Assembly: GCA_045611845.1 (NCBI GenBank)
Contig: JAZKXZ010000004.1
Span: forward strand, 62,001 to 126,000
From: Enterocola sp045611845
Lineage (GTDB): Bacteria > Bacteroidota > Bacteroidia > Bacteroidales > Paludibacteraceae
Direction of reading: 5' to 3'
Length of the DNA: 64,000 nt
The number at the start of each line of letters is the position of its first letter. Position 1 is the first letter of the stretch. The translations under genes were made by a program, and so were the position numbers. Shown here piece by piece: positions 16,825-26,852 of this stretch. Below the pieces are notes generated by a model. That model was not told the origin of the DNA. It saw only the letters and a program-made list of their open reading frames with translations, and did not search any database.

Positions 16825-19800
16825 TTATTTGTTGATTGTGGTTCTAAATTTACCAGACTTCACAGCACGTTTGTTGTAGATGAAGTAGTAAACTAAAACT
16901 TGTCCCTCTGGGGCATCGTAGATGAAACCATTTGCCTCTTGGCTGCAAATATTTGGAATATTAACATCTACAATTTCCAAATCGGCTAGTACCATTACTT
17001 TACCATTTAATGTAGAAATTAGAAGTGATACATTTGCACAGTCTGTTGTAAATTTCCATTTACCATCTGGTGTGCTTGTAATACAAACATTATCTACTGT
17101 TGGTTCTGCTGTTGGGTCGAAATCATCTACTACAAAGTGAATACGATAAATAGCTTCTGTACCATCTTGTGCTGTAACGAAGATTTCTGTTGGAACACCC
17201 AATTGATTGATAGCCATAACCACAGATTGAGTAGTATCTGATGTTACATATGTAATATCTTCTGGAACCACTAGAGAACCATATGGAAGTATGTATGTAT
17301 ATTCAAGTATTTCTGGGTCGAAGCCATCTAAAGACACACCATTAATTAGAATATCATCTAATTTTGTATTGTCATTTAGAGCCACTGTTTGAACAATTGC
17401 ATATGTTCTCACATCACCATTTTCAGCTGTAACACGAATCAATAAAGTAGTTTCATTATTCAATAGTTCTACTTGTTCTGATTCATCAAACACTTCATAA
17501 GTTAGGTCTGCTGTAGTTGGAATATCTGATTCTTTAGTTCCATATGGATAAACAATATTGTATGCTAAAGTTTCAGGATCAAATCCTTCTAATTGTGTAC
17601 CTTTTACAAATATGTTTTTAAGTCTGTTTTCTGCAGATTTTTCTATTATAAAATAGATAGTATATTCATTAGGTGTACCATCTTGTGCTTCTACTGAAAT
17701 TAAAGCAACTAAATCTGTTACCTCTAATGTTACTGTTTGGTCTGCATCACCAGCTATCCATGTAATTTCTGGAAGTTCTGTTGTTCCGTATGGCAATACA
17801 ATTTCGTATTCATTATCTGCTGGATCAAATCCTTCTAGAGGCTCGCCATCTACAAAGATATTTAATAGATTAGCATTGCTAGATTCTTCGTTTGCCCATT
17901 TGATAGTGTAAACATTTGTTGTTTTACCATCTTCTGCCACTACTGTGATTGTAGTAACTTCATTTATTGAAGTAGCTTCTACAAGAGTTACTACTTGAAC
18001 TTCTAGTGCTTTAATATAGTTTACAGCAGGAATAGCTGTTTCGCCATATGGTAGGTAGTAAGTATATTCAAATACCTCAGCATCGAAGTTTGGAATTACT
18101 TCTTCACCAACAAGGATTGAAGAAAGTAGCGCATTGTCTGATTTAGCTACAGAGAAGTGGATGGTATATGCATTTGTTGTACCATCTTCTGCTTTTACAT
18201 TTAGAATGTAATCACCATTTACACCATTATTAATTTCAAAAACTTCTTGCCATTGGTCACCTAAATCAAATGTTACTTCTGGCATTTCAGTAGTACCAAA
18301 TGGTAATACATAATTGTATTCTGTAACAGCAGGATCAAATCCATCAACTAGCTCATAATCTACATATATGCCAGCTAGATTTGCATTGCTAGAATGTAGG
18401 ATTACAAATTCTACTTTGTATTCATTTGTAGTACCATCCTCTGCAACAACATTAATAGTAGCTACATTGTCGTTTACTACTAGAGTAGCATTTTGATATT
18501 CGTCACCAAGAGTATAAGTTACTTCTGGATATTCAGTTGTTCCAATAGGAAGTTCTACTACATAGTTGTTTGTTTCAGGAGCAAAACCTTCTAATGAAAC
18601 GTTGTCTAATTGAATATCTTTAAGTGTGTTTACAGAAGATTTTTCTATTACTAGATTTACTTTATAAACATTAGTAAATGCTGTATTTTGTGCTGTTACT
18701 GTTAAAGTAACCACTTTATTATATTCATCTACTACTGTTTCTTCTGGAGTTACTGTTTGATATTCGTCACCATTAGTCCATGTTATAACTGGCCATGTAC
18801 GAGTTCCTACAGGTAAATCTAAAGTATATTCAAATGTATTAGCGTCAAATCCATCAATGCTATTACCATCTTTTTGAATATCTAATAATGTATCTACTTC
18901 TGATAGTTTAACAGAGAAATGAATAACATACTCTTCTGTTGTAGTGCCATCATCTGCTGTTACTGTAATAACAACATCACCATTTACTCCATTAGTAATA
19001 ATGCTTGTACTTTGACCATCTGCACCATTGATAACACCAATTTCTGGAAGAGATATTGTACCAACAGGAAGTTCTACATTATAATCTGTTTCGTCTGTAG
19101 AGAATCCATCTAACATTTCTCCATCAAGTGTTATACCTGCTAGAGATGCATTGCTATTATATATTGGTTCAAATGTGATTACATAATCAACTGTATTTCC
19201 AGCTTCTGCTTTCACTGTTAAAGTAAGAACATTACCTACTTCATTTTCTTGTACATTTTGGAATGCATCACCTTTTGAATAAGTAATAACAGGACGTTCT
19301 TCAGATGCAGGAACTTGGATTGTATATTCCAATCTTTCTGCTCCAAATTCACTTAGAGTAGCATAATTTGCTGCAAGATCACTTAAATAAGCATATGTTG
19401 ATTTTTCTTCTGTTAGAGTTAATTCATATACTTTTTGAGTTTTACCATCTTCTGCTGTTACTGTGATATAAGAAACTTCGTCTAATCCATTAAGTTCCAC
19501 ATCTATAGTTTGACCTGCGCTACCAGCAATCACTTCCACTGTAGGAACAGCAGGTGAATTCCATTTTGGCATTTCGGTTTCTACTAGATAGGTGTATTTT
19601 AGTTCAGCATCGAAGTCTGCTAGTTTATCAACACCATTGATTAGAATAGCACTTAAATCTGTATTGTTATCAATTAGAGTTACAACTTTTACAGTATATG
19701 GATTAGCTTCGTTTGTTGTACCATTTTCTGCAGTTACTACTATAGTGTAAGTAGAAGTTGCTTCATCGAAGGTAATTTCCATTGTTTGACCTTCTTCTGC

Positions 19801-22800
19801 AAGAACTGGTTCTATATCACAAACAGCATTCTTATCTACTATTACTTCGTAATCTGCTGTTAGAGGATCAAAGCCTACTAGATTTGCTCCGTTTACTTTG
19901 ATATTTGATAATAATACGTTGTTTGAAAGAACTTTATTGAAATTAACTTCATATTTATTAATTTCTGATACTTCTAGATTTGCATTATTATCTGTTAAAG
20001 TAATAACTAATTCATCGGCAGCAAATTCTTTTGCATAAACCAAAGCAGCAAAATCTCCAGCAAGAGTGCTAGTATATTCAAATACATCTGAACTAAATGC
20101 TGGTTCTAATGCAGAACCATTTGCTACTTCTAGAGCAGATAGTTTAGCAGAAGTAGAAACTGATTCATAAGTAAACTCAATAGTGTAGGTTTGACTTGCA
20201 ACACCATCTTCTGCAATTACTTGTAATGTAGTAACATCACCTTTATTTACTACTACAGTTTGTGCATCGTATTCTTTTGTATAAAGAATTGCTGGAAGCA
20301 CATCTGTACCTGCTGGTAATGTTACAGAATATCCAAGTGTTGCAGCATCAAATGCTATATCGTAACCTTCTACTGCTAATGATTTTAATGTAGCAATGTT
20401 TGATTTTTCTTTAACGAATTTTACTACATAATCTTTTGCATCACCATTTTCTGCTACTACTGTAATAGTTGCTTTAGATTCTGCAACAGTAATGTTTGTT
20501 GTAGCGTAAGCAGAAGCAGGATTTACTACCACGTCTGGTGATTGTTGTTCTGTAGAAGGAAGAGAAACTTCATATTCCAAAGTTGCTGCATTAAATTCTA
20601 TTGGATAGATTTTTAATGTTTCACCTTCTGCTGGTAAATCTACCACTTGTAATGCTGCTAGATTATTATTATCAGATTTTGCACGTGTTATAGTTAATGT
20701 GTAATCTGTATATGAAGCATCTTCTGCATATGAACGAATAGTTGCTATGTATGATGTATTTGTTTCTTCTGTCCAAACCACATCGTATGCTTGGTCAACA
20801 ACTTCACCAATGATATCGATTTGTGGACGACCAACAAAGTCTGGATCTAATGTAAGAGTGAATTCGTTGCCATTTTTAGCAGCAGATACACCATTTACTT
20901 TGATTGCAGAGATTGCTGAATTGTAAGAGAAACGGATGTAGTCTAAATACATTTCTGCATTACCTGCATCTGTAAAACCAGAACCTTGAAATTTATTTAT
21001 TGAATTAACAGCAATATTCATTCCTACAATAGGAAGACCACTTATACTTAAAGCATGGTTATATTCTTTATAATCTTTATCTAAATCTTTAGTAGTATAA
21101 TCACAAGTATATTCTTTGCCATCTGCATCAAAGAATCTAAATGCAAATAGAGCTCCTTCCCCTTCATCGTGTGTCATACTTAAATGTTTATACCTAATAG
21201 TAGCAACGTCTGGTGAATTTCTAAATTGAATACTACCAGAGAAATCTACTGTAGTTCCATCTGCGACAGCTGGGGTAACAGACAAACCTGTTAAAGACAT
21301 AATAGGAGGTATAGCACCAGCAATAGCACACTGATATACAGTATTAAAATATACAGCATTGTCAGAGTCACTATATATTTCTTTACCTGATCGTGTATAT
21401 TTATTATTACCATAGCATACTAGATTAGAGGCCCAAGTATTAAATGTTTCAAACTTATCAGCTGGCACCTGCCAGTTAACTGGTTTTCGTGCACTATTAT
21501 ATGTTGCGTTGGTCCATTCATTAAACTCACCATTAGGAATCACATCAGAATTATAGTGCAAATACACAGTATAAGTTCTATTAGGAGTGGTTACTGTGTA
21601 GCGGTTTGACACGCGAGTTTGACTAATAGTAGCTTTTTCTTCATCAGAAAGTCCTTCTGCAATCACCGCATTAACATCATTTTCTGTAGTAACCAATGCC
21701 ACATATTTGCTTACATTAGCATCAAATGTTGGATACATTACAGCACCATTTGACAATGTCATACCAGAGATATAAACCTTATTATCTACTTGATATGTAA
21801 AGTTTACATTGTAAACAGCATTTTCTACACCTAGTTGGTTAGAAATTACTTCTATACGATAAGAATCTGAATTTTTAACAATTCTAACTTCTTGTTCTGT
21901 ATAGTTTTTAGAAATTGAAAGTTGTGGAAGTTCAGAACCAGCAGGAATTTCTAAGGTATAGTCAAATTTACCTTCTTCTAGAATATTATTACCAGCTACT
22001 AAAATTTGTGTTAAAACATTCTCTTTACCTGAGTCTGCTACCTTAAAGTTTAGAGTATAAATTGTTTCATTTACACCGTCTTCTGAAGTAACTTTAATAG
22101 TAGAAACACCGTATAAGCCACCATCAGTAACTTCTACTTTTTGTTCTGTAATTACATTTACACCATTATATGCATTTTCGTACTCTATAACTGGAAGTTC
22201 TTTAGTTCCATATGGAAGAGTAACTGTATAATCAAGAACATCTGCAGAGAAACCAGGCACGTCGTTACCACCTATTATGATATTAGAAAGTGTCGCATCA
22301 GAATTCTTTTCTACATTGAAGTTCAATGTATAAACACCTTCTGTTACACCATCTGCAGCTAGTACATGAATTGTTGTAGCACCCTCAACTCCACCTTCTG
22401 TTATTGTAACTACTTGACCTTTTGTAGCAGGTACTGCATTAATTACAGGAAGTACTTTTGTACGCCATGCTAATGTAATATTATAATCTTTAACATTTGC
22501 ATCAAAACCTGCAATAGATTCAAATTCTTCTACAATTGCATTGTAAATTTGAATATCAGAAAGCAATGCATTATCACTAGCAATTACGTTGTATGAAATA
22601 ACATATGTAGAAGTTACACCACTTTGAGCTGTAACTGTTAATGCACAACCATTAACACCAGAGTTATTCACTACTACTTGTTGAGTAGCATCTGATTTTT
22701 CGTAAGAAATTGTAGGAAGTGCAGAACCACTTAGATAATCTAATGTATATGCAGTATTAGCAGCATCAAAGCCTGCAATACCTACTCCATTTACTAAGAT

Positions 22801-25800
22801 ATTCTTAAGAGTTGCATCTGAATTTGCCTGTTTTGAGAATGTGATTGTATATGTATTGTTTGCTACACCGCTTTCTGATGTTACTTTTATAGTAGCATTA
22901 CCAAATAAACCTGGCACAGTCATTAACACTTGTTGTGCGTCGTTACCTTTTGTATATGTTAGTGTTGGTAAAGAAATAGCGTCAAAAGGTAAAATAACAT
23001 TATATGCATAAACATCAGAAGAGAATCCATCCAATAATACACCATCTAAGTTGATTTCTGCTAGTTGCGCATTATCAGATTTAGCTACACTTAATGTAAT
23101 GGTATAAGTATTAACACTACCATCTTCTGCCATAACATATATTTCTGTAGCACCATTTAATCCACCATTTACAACTTGTACAGTTTGTTTATCATCACCT
23201 TTTGTATATGTTATAACTGGTTGCGCAGTAGTACCTTCTGGTAAAACTACTGTATAGTTTTTATTTGTTGCTTCAAAACCTTCTACACTAACACCATTTA
23301 CTTGGATATCAGCTAATAAGTTGTTTGAAGATTTTTCGTAAGTAAATACTATTGTATAGATATTAGAAGCACCTGTTTCTGGTTTTACCTCGATACGAGC
23401 TGTACCTACAAGTTGAGGAGTAGTAACTGTAATAGTTTGACCCGCATAGCCAACAGCCTTAACTATAGGACAACGAGTAGCTCCTTCTGGTAAAATATAT
23501 TGATAGTTTAGTGTTTCTGGATCAAAACCTACAAGTGAAATACCATCAATTAAAATATCTTGAAGAAATGCATTTGCAGATTTTTCTACATTGAAGTTTA
23601 AGTCATATGTTTGCTCTGTACCATCTTCTGCAATAACGCGAATAGTAGTAGTACCATTTACACCACCTTTATTAATCATTACACGTTGAGCATCATCATT
23701 TTTCACAGCTTCAATACTTGGAAGTACTGTTGTTCCAGATGGTAAAGTTACGTTATAAGATAGAGTTTCTGCAGAGAATCCATCAAGAGATTCACCACCT
23801 ACTTTAATATCTTTTAATGTAGCATCAGAAGATACTGATACAGAGAAACTTATAGTATAAGTTGTAGTTGCACCAGATTGAGCTCTAACTGTGATTTTTG
23901 CAGTGCCATTTACACCATTTTCGTCGATACGTACAGATTGTGTTTCGTCACCTTTTACGTATGAAATAGTTGGAACTGATGTAGTTCCGCGACCTAAAGC
24001 ACATGTATATGCTGTTACATCTGCAGAGAATGCAGGAGACAACTCATAACCTGCCACAGAAAGACCTGCTAATTTTGAATTATCAGATAATTTTTGCGTA
24101 AAGTTGATAATATATGTGCTAACAGAACCATCTTGAGCACGAACTGTTAATTTGGTTTCACCTTCAATTTTAGCAGTTGCCTCAGAAATAGGGTTTTTAG
24201 TTACTATTTGGTAAGCATCACCAGATTCCCAAGTTACAACAGGACGTGTGGTAGCTGTAGGAGCTACATTATAATCGTAGTTTTTAACATCTGGAGAGAA
24301 TCCTGCAAGAGCAACACCATCAACAAAGATATTATTTAGTGTATTTACACTAGATTTTACTACACTAAATGTGATACGATATATAGTCTGAGTACCATCT
24401 TGTGCTTTTACAGTGATTTTTGATGTGCCGTTTACACCTTCATTAACTAGTGCAACAGTTTGATATTCATCTCCTTTTTCCCAAGTGATTTCTGGTACTG
24501 TTTCTACACCTACTGGTAAAGATACAGTGTATTGTGTAGTTTCTGGAGAGAATGCAGGGGTTAAAGCATATCCACTTACTTTTAAATCGTTAAGTTTAGA
24601 ATAGCTAGATTCTTTTATTACATATGAAATACGGTAGGTACGTGCTGTGCCAGATGGAGGGGTGACCACTATGGTAGAACGACCATTAAGACCATTATTT
24701 GTTATTTCTATTTTTTGTTTACCTTCTGGATATTTAGAAACTGCTTCTATAGTAGGATCTTCTGTAGTACCAAGAGGCATTTCTACTTGATAAGTAGTTG
24801 TAGTTGGATTAAATCCTGGAATAGACTTGCCATTAATTAAAATATCTTCTAAGGTATTATCTGTTAATTCAGCTTCTTTGAAGTTAAGTTTGTATGTAGT
24901 TTTATATGCATTATTTTCTGCAGTAACTACCACTGTAGCTGTACAAGGGAATGTATTACATGAAGTAATAACTACATCTTGAGCTACATGACCTTTATCT
25001 ACTGTAATAACAGGAGCTTCGGTTGTAGCATAAGGAACAATAACATTATAGTCTGTTACAGCACCATCGAATGAAGGCACTGCTTCTCCATTAACATAAA
25101 TCTTATTTAAAGAAGAGTTTTTGCTAAGTGTACGAACGAATGTTAGTTTATAAGTAGAAGTAGAAGAACCATCTTCTGCTTCTACTGTTATAATAGTAGG
25201 TTCGCCCAATTTGGTAGAACGTGAAATAGTGATTTCATTTCCACTTAGTTTACGATTACTACGGAAACATTCTATTGTATTAGGAATACTAGCATCTGTA
25301 GCATCTTCGCCTAATTCCACTGTGTACTCATATTTATCCTTAGAGAAATCTGCAAGAGGCTTACCAGAAATGTTTATATTGTATATCTGAGAACTATAAA
25401 CTAGACTAAGATCATCTACAATCATATAGTTTCCTGGTACTAAACCATCATTTCTACGTCCTTCTGGATAGTTTGACGCAGAAAGAATGATATTCATCTT
25501 TTCTGGAATATCATTTGTATAATACTTAATACCAACTTTTATTTGCGTCCAGTTATTGTATGTTTTAGATGTTTGAATTGCACCTTCACCAATTTGCACT
25601 GCATTACCGCTTGTACCACAAATATTAGGGTCGGTTTGAGTACGGATATCAGATTCTTCATCTGTGTGTGAAGTAGATGTACAATCGCCACCTTTATTCT
25701 TATAACTAGCACCTTGTGCTGTTCCCTTCCAAGAATAATAAACAAGATTTATATGTTCTGTACCTTCAGAAACACGTTTAATCCACACTGCCATAGTATC

Positions 25801-26268
25801 AGGTCGTGCAGTAAATTTAATACCGCCATCTGTACCTGCTGTTGCAGAATTTGTATCTGTACCATTTAAATGAGACCAAGGTCTTCCTAATGTAACCCAA
25901 GAAGGAGATGTTTCCTTAATTGGAATACCAAGAATCTCAACACCAACTTCTGTATCCATCAACTTAGCCGCGTATGTACCGCTTTTTGCTTCCTTAGTTT
26001 GATATACAACTTGTCCATAGACACCACCCACCAAGTCTTTATAAACATTTGCTCCATACCACAAGCCTTTACCTGTGTTCTCTCCTGTAGATCCACCGCC
26101 AAGTGCTGGTGCACCATCGAAAGTTTGGCTCCAATCTTCAAAGCTAGGATCGACTACTTGATAACCTGAAGTCTTGGCTGTTCCTGTCATTACTGTTTGA
26201 GCTTGTATGGAAGTTCCTAACAAGAAAAACAAACACAATAACGTAATTAATTTTAATTTCTTTACCAT
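16825..26268 (-). CDS. Giant surface protein of about 30 cadherin-like beta-sandwich repeats
   Basis: 3147 residues. A signal peptide (1-23) is followed by a PCMD-like carbohydrate-associated beta domain (about 30-293, ending VPGNYMIVDDLSLVY). From about residue 296 come repeats of 80-90 residues: L-x-x-I-x-V-x-G, GF-x-(P/A)-x-T-x-x-Y-x-V-x-LP-x-GTT, a QTV strand, then T-V-x-AEDGT-x-x-x-YTI-x-F. I count fifteen, then a second PCMD-like domain (about 1575-1787, MYLDYIRFSY), then fifteen more. This matches the cadherin-like beta-sandwich family (PF12733 type). The final 90 residues form a different domain (LLISTLNGKVMVL, VLVYYFIYNKRAVKSGKF) that may be a divergent T9SS C-terminal signal. It is probably an outer-surface adhesin or glycan-binding stalk. 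It has its own promoter and terminator. Confidence 0.88.
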   Translation of the reverse strand: MVKKLKLITLLCLFFLLGTSIQAQTVMTGTAKTSGYQVVDPSFEDWSQTFDGAPALGGGSTGENTGKGLWYGANVYKDLVGGVYGQVVYQTKEAKSGTYAAKLMDTEVGVEILGIPIKETSPSWVTLGRPWSHLNGTDTNSATAGTDGGIKFTARPDTMAVWIKRVSEGTEHINLVYYSWKGTAQGASYKNKGGDCTSTSHTDEESDIRTQTDPNICGTSGNAVQIGEGAIQTSKTYNNWTQIKVGIKYYTNDIPEKMNIILSASNYPEGRRNDGLVPGNYMIVDDLSLVYSSQIYNINISGKPLADFSKDKYEYTVELGEDATDASIPNTIECFRSNRKLSGNEITISRSTKLGEPTIITVEAEDGSSTSTYKLTFVRTLSKNSSLNKIYVNGEAVPSFDGAVTDYNVIVPYATTEAPVITVDKGHVAQDVVITSCNTFPCTATVVVTAENNAYKTTYKLNFKEAELTDNTLEDILINGKSIPGFNPTTTTYQVEMPLGTTEDPTIEAVSKYPEGKQKIEITNNGLNGRSTIVVTPPSGTARTYRISYVIKESSYSKLNDLKVSGYALTPAFSPETTQYTVSLPVGVETVPEITWEKGDEYQTVALVNEGVNGTSKITVKAQDGTQTIYRITFSVVKSSVNTLNNIFVDGVALAGFSPDVKNYDYNVAPTATTRPVVTWESGDAYQIVTKNPISEATAKIEGETKLTVRAQDGSVSTYIINFTQKLSDNSKLAGLSVAGYELSPAFSADVTAYTCALGRGTTSVPTISYVKGDETQSVRIDENGVNGTAKITVRAQSGATTTYTISFSVSVSSDATLKDIKVGGESLDGFSAETLSYNVTLPSGTTVLPSIEAVKNDDAQRVMINKGGVNGTTTIRVIAEDGTEQTYDLNFNVEKSANAFLQDILIDGISLVGFDPETLNYQYILPEGATRCPIVKAVGYAGQTITVTTPQLVGTARIEVKPETGASNIYTIVFTYEKSSNNLLADIQVNGVSVEGFEATNKNYTVVLPEGTTAQPVITYTKGDDKQTVQVVNGGLNGATEIYVMAEDGSVNTYTITLSVAKSDNAQLAEINLDGVLLDGFSSDVYAYNVILPFDAISLPTLTYTKGNDAQQVLMTVPGLFGNATIKVTSESGVANNTYTITFSKQANSDATLKNILVNGVGIAGFDAANTAYTLDYLSGSALPTISYEKSDATQQVVVNNSGVNGCALTVTAQSGVTSTYVISYNVIASDNALLSDIQIYNAIVEEFESIAGFDANVKDYNITLAWRTKVLPVINAVPATKGQVVTITEGGVEGATTIHVLAADGVTEGVYTLNFNVEKNSDATLSNIIIGGNDVPGFSADVLDYTVTLPYGTKELPVIEYENAYNGVNVITEQKVEVTDGGLYGVSTIKVTSEDGVNETIYTLNFKVADSGKENVLTQILVAGNNILEEGKFDYTLEIPAGSELPQLSISKNYTEQEVRIVKNSDSYRIEVISNQLGVENAVYNVNFTYQVDNKVYISGMTLSNGAVMYPTFDANVSKYVALVTTENDVNAVIAEGLSDEEKATISQTRVSNRYTVTTPNRTYTVYLHYNSDVIPNGEFNEWTNATYNSARKPVNWQVPADKFETFNTWASNLVCYGNNKYTRSGKEIYSDSDNAVYFNTVYQCAIAGAIPPIMSLTGLSVTPAVADGTTVDFSGSIQFRNSPDVATIRYKHLSMTHDEGEGALFAFRFFDADGKEYTCDYTTKDLDKDYKEYNHALSISGLPIVGMNIAVNSINKFQGSGFTDAGNAEMYLDYIRFSYNSAISAIKVNGVSAAKNGNEFTLTLDPDFVGRPQIDIIGEVVDQAYDVVWTEETNTSYIATIRSYAEDASYTDYTLTITRAKSDNNNLAALQVVDLPAEGETLKIYPIEFNAATLEYEVSLPSTEQQSPDVVVNPASAYATTNITVAESKATITVVAENGDAKDYVVKFVKEKSNIATLKSLAVEGYDIAFDAATLGYSVTLPAGTDVLPAILYTKEYDAQTVVVNKGDVTTLQVIAEDGVASQTYTIEFTYESVSTSAKLSALEVANGSALEPAFSSDVFEYTSTLAGDFAALVYAKEFAADELVITLTDNNANLEVSEINKYEVNFNKVLSNNVLLSNIKVNGANLVGFDPLTADYEVIVDKNAVCDIEPVLAEEGQTMEITFDEATSTYTIVVTAENGTTNEANPYTVKVVTLIDNNTDLSAILINGVDKLADFDAELKYTYLVETEMPKWNSPAVPTVEVIAGSAGQTIDVELNGLDEVSYITVTAEDGKTQKVYELTLTEEKSTYAYLSDLAANYATLSEFGAERLEYTIQVPASEERPVITYSKGDAFQNVQENEVGNVLTLTVKAEAGNTVDYVITFEPIYNSNASLAGITLDGEMLDGFSTDETDYNVELPVGTISLPEIGVINGADGQSTSIITNGVNGDVVITVTADDGTTTEEYVIHFSVKLSEVDTLLDIQKDGNSIDGFDANTFEYTLDLPVGTRTWPVITWTNGDEYQTVTPEETVVDEYNKVVTLTVTAQNTAFTNVYKVNLVIEKSSVNTLKDIQLDNVSLEGFAPETNNYVVELPIGTTEYPEVTYTLGDEYQNATLVVNDNVATINVVAEDGTTNEYKVEFVILHSSNANLAGIYVDYELVDGFDPAVTEYNYVLPFGTTEMPEVTFDLGDQWQEVFEINNGVNGDYILNVKAEDGTTNAYTIHFSVAKSDNALLSSILVGEEVIPNFDAEVFEYTYYLPYGETAIPAVNYIKALEVQVVTLVEATSINEVTTITVVAEDGKTTNVYTIKWANEESSNANLLNIFVDGEPLEGFDPADNEYEIVLPYGTTELPEITWIAGDADQTVTLEVTDLVALISVEAQDGTPNEYTIYFIIEKSAENRLKNIFVKGTQLEGFDPETLAYNIVYPYGTKESDIPTTADLTYEVFDESEQVELLNNETTLLIRVTAENGDVRTYAIVQTVALNDNTKLDDILINGVSLDGFDPEILEYTYILPYGSLVVPEDITYVTSDTTQSVVMAINQLGVPTEIFVTAQDGTEAIYRIHFVVDDFDPTAEPTVDNVCITSTPDGKWKFTTDCANVSLLISTLNGKVMVLADLEIVDVNIPNICSQEANGFIYDAPEGQVLVYYFIYNKRAVKSGKFRTTINK

Positions 26269-26298
26269 TGTTTAAAGTTTAATTATAAAAATCGGGTG

Positions 26299-26306
26299 CA
26301 AAGTTA
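26299..26306 (-). promoter_or_regulatory. Promoter of the giant repeat-protein gene, TAACTTTG
   Basis: Reverse complement of CAAAGTTA, 31 bp upstream of the ATG. The first transcribed bases (CACCCGATTTTTATAA) match those of the infC leader. Confidence 0.6.
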
Positions 26307-26363
26307 CGAAAAATTTACGAGAAAATAAGCACTTTTTATGTTAAACAACATATTTTATAGTAG

Positions 26364-26423
26364 ATTTTCGCCCCAAACACCGGAATTTCGCCCCATATAC
26401 AGAATTTTCGTCCCTAAAATGTT
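26364..26423. repeat. Three tandem 20-bp units (ATTTTCGCCCC motif) upstream of the giant gene
   Basis: Units begin at 26364, 26384 and 26404, exactly 20 bp apart; each starts A(T/A)TTTCG(C/T)CCC followed by a less conserved 9 bp. They lie roughly 70-120 bp upstream of the inferred transcription start, where activator sites commonly sit. Confidence 0.6.
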
Positions 26424-26451
26424 AAAATTTATATTTTCTGAAAACAGCATA

Positions 26452-26490
26452 AAAAAAACGAGCCAACCCATAAAAGTTAGCTCGATTTTT
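26452..26490 (-). terminator. Terminator of the RND efflux operon
   Basis: CGAGCCAAC-ccataaaa-GTTAGCTCG (one mismatch) flanked by eight A and five T. On the minus strand a T run follows the stem. Confidence 0.75.
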
Positions 26491-26520
26491 CAATATTTTA
26501 TTATGCTCTATGTAAAATGT

Positions 26521-26548
26521 ATTTTAATTAGGAGTCTTCAATTAAAAT
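26521..26548 (-). terminator. Short hairpin after the PII-like gene
   Basis: ATTTTAATT and AATTAAAAT form a 9-bp perfect A/T stem 5 bp after the stop of the PII-like gene. It is weak, and the stronger GC stem lies 60 bp further on. Confidence 0.35.
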
Positions 26549-26552
26549 CGTT

Positions 26553-26846
26553 TTACACCGTAGCTTCAATATTCCATACGAATGCTCTCACCCCTACTTG
26601 AGGGTTACGCATATCAAGTCTTTTAATTACGCTTAAAAGTTCTGGAACTTGTTCATCTTCTACTACAGTCATCACTGCAGAGTTCATTTCAGGCCAAGTG
26701 TGAGTACCACGACGAGGTTCGCCCCCGTTGGTACCACGACCTTGAACTTGTTCAAAGAATGTAAAGCCACTAATTTTTAGTGTATCCAACATGTATTCTA
26801 CACGTTCGGTATTGGCTTGGTTAAATACTATAAATACTGATTTCAT
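26553..26846 (-). CDS. PII-like small protein of the RND efflux operon
   Basis: A 97-residue soluble protein with a ferredoxin-like beta-alpha-beta pattern: MKSVFIVFNQANTERVEYML, then a glycine-rich loop QGRGTNGGEPRRGTHTWPEM in the place of the PII T-loop, then AVMTVVEDEQVPELLSVIKRL and a last strand. It resembles PII-like regulators but lacks the classical uridylylated Tyr loop. It starts 6 nt after the RND gene stop, so it is made with the pump. By analogy to other PII-like proteins that sit beside transporters, it may sense a small molecule or metal and act on the pump; this is inference. Confidence 0.7.
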   Translation of the reverse strand: MKSVFIVFNQANTERVEYMLDTLKISGFTFFEQVQGRGTNGGEPRRGTHTWPEMNSAVMTVVEDEQVPELLSVIKRLDMRNPQVGVRAFVWNIEATV

Positions 26847-26852
26847 GGCTTA

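Noticed and set aside
26364..26423. Possible short CRISPR-like array
   Set aside because: Only three units with 20-bp period and no unique spacers or cas genes; it fits regulatory repeats better.
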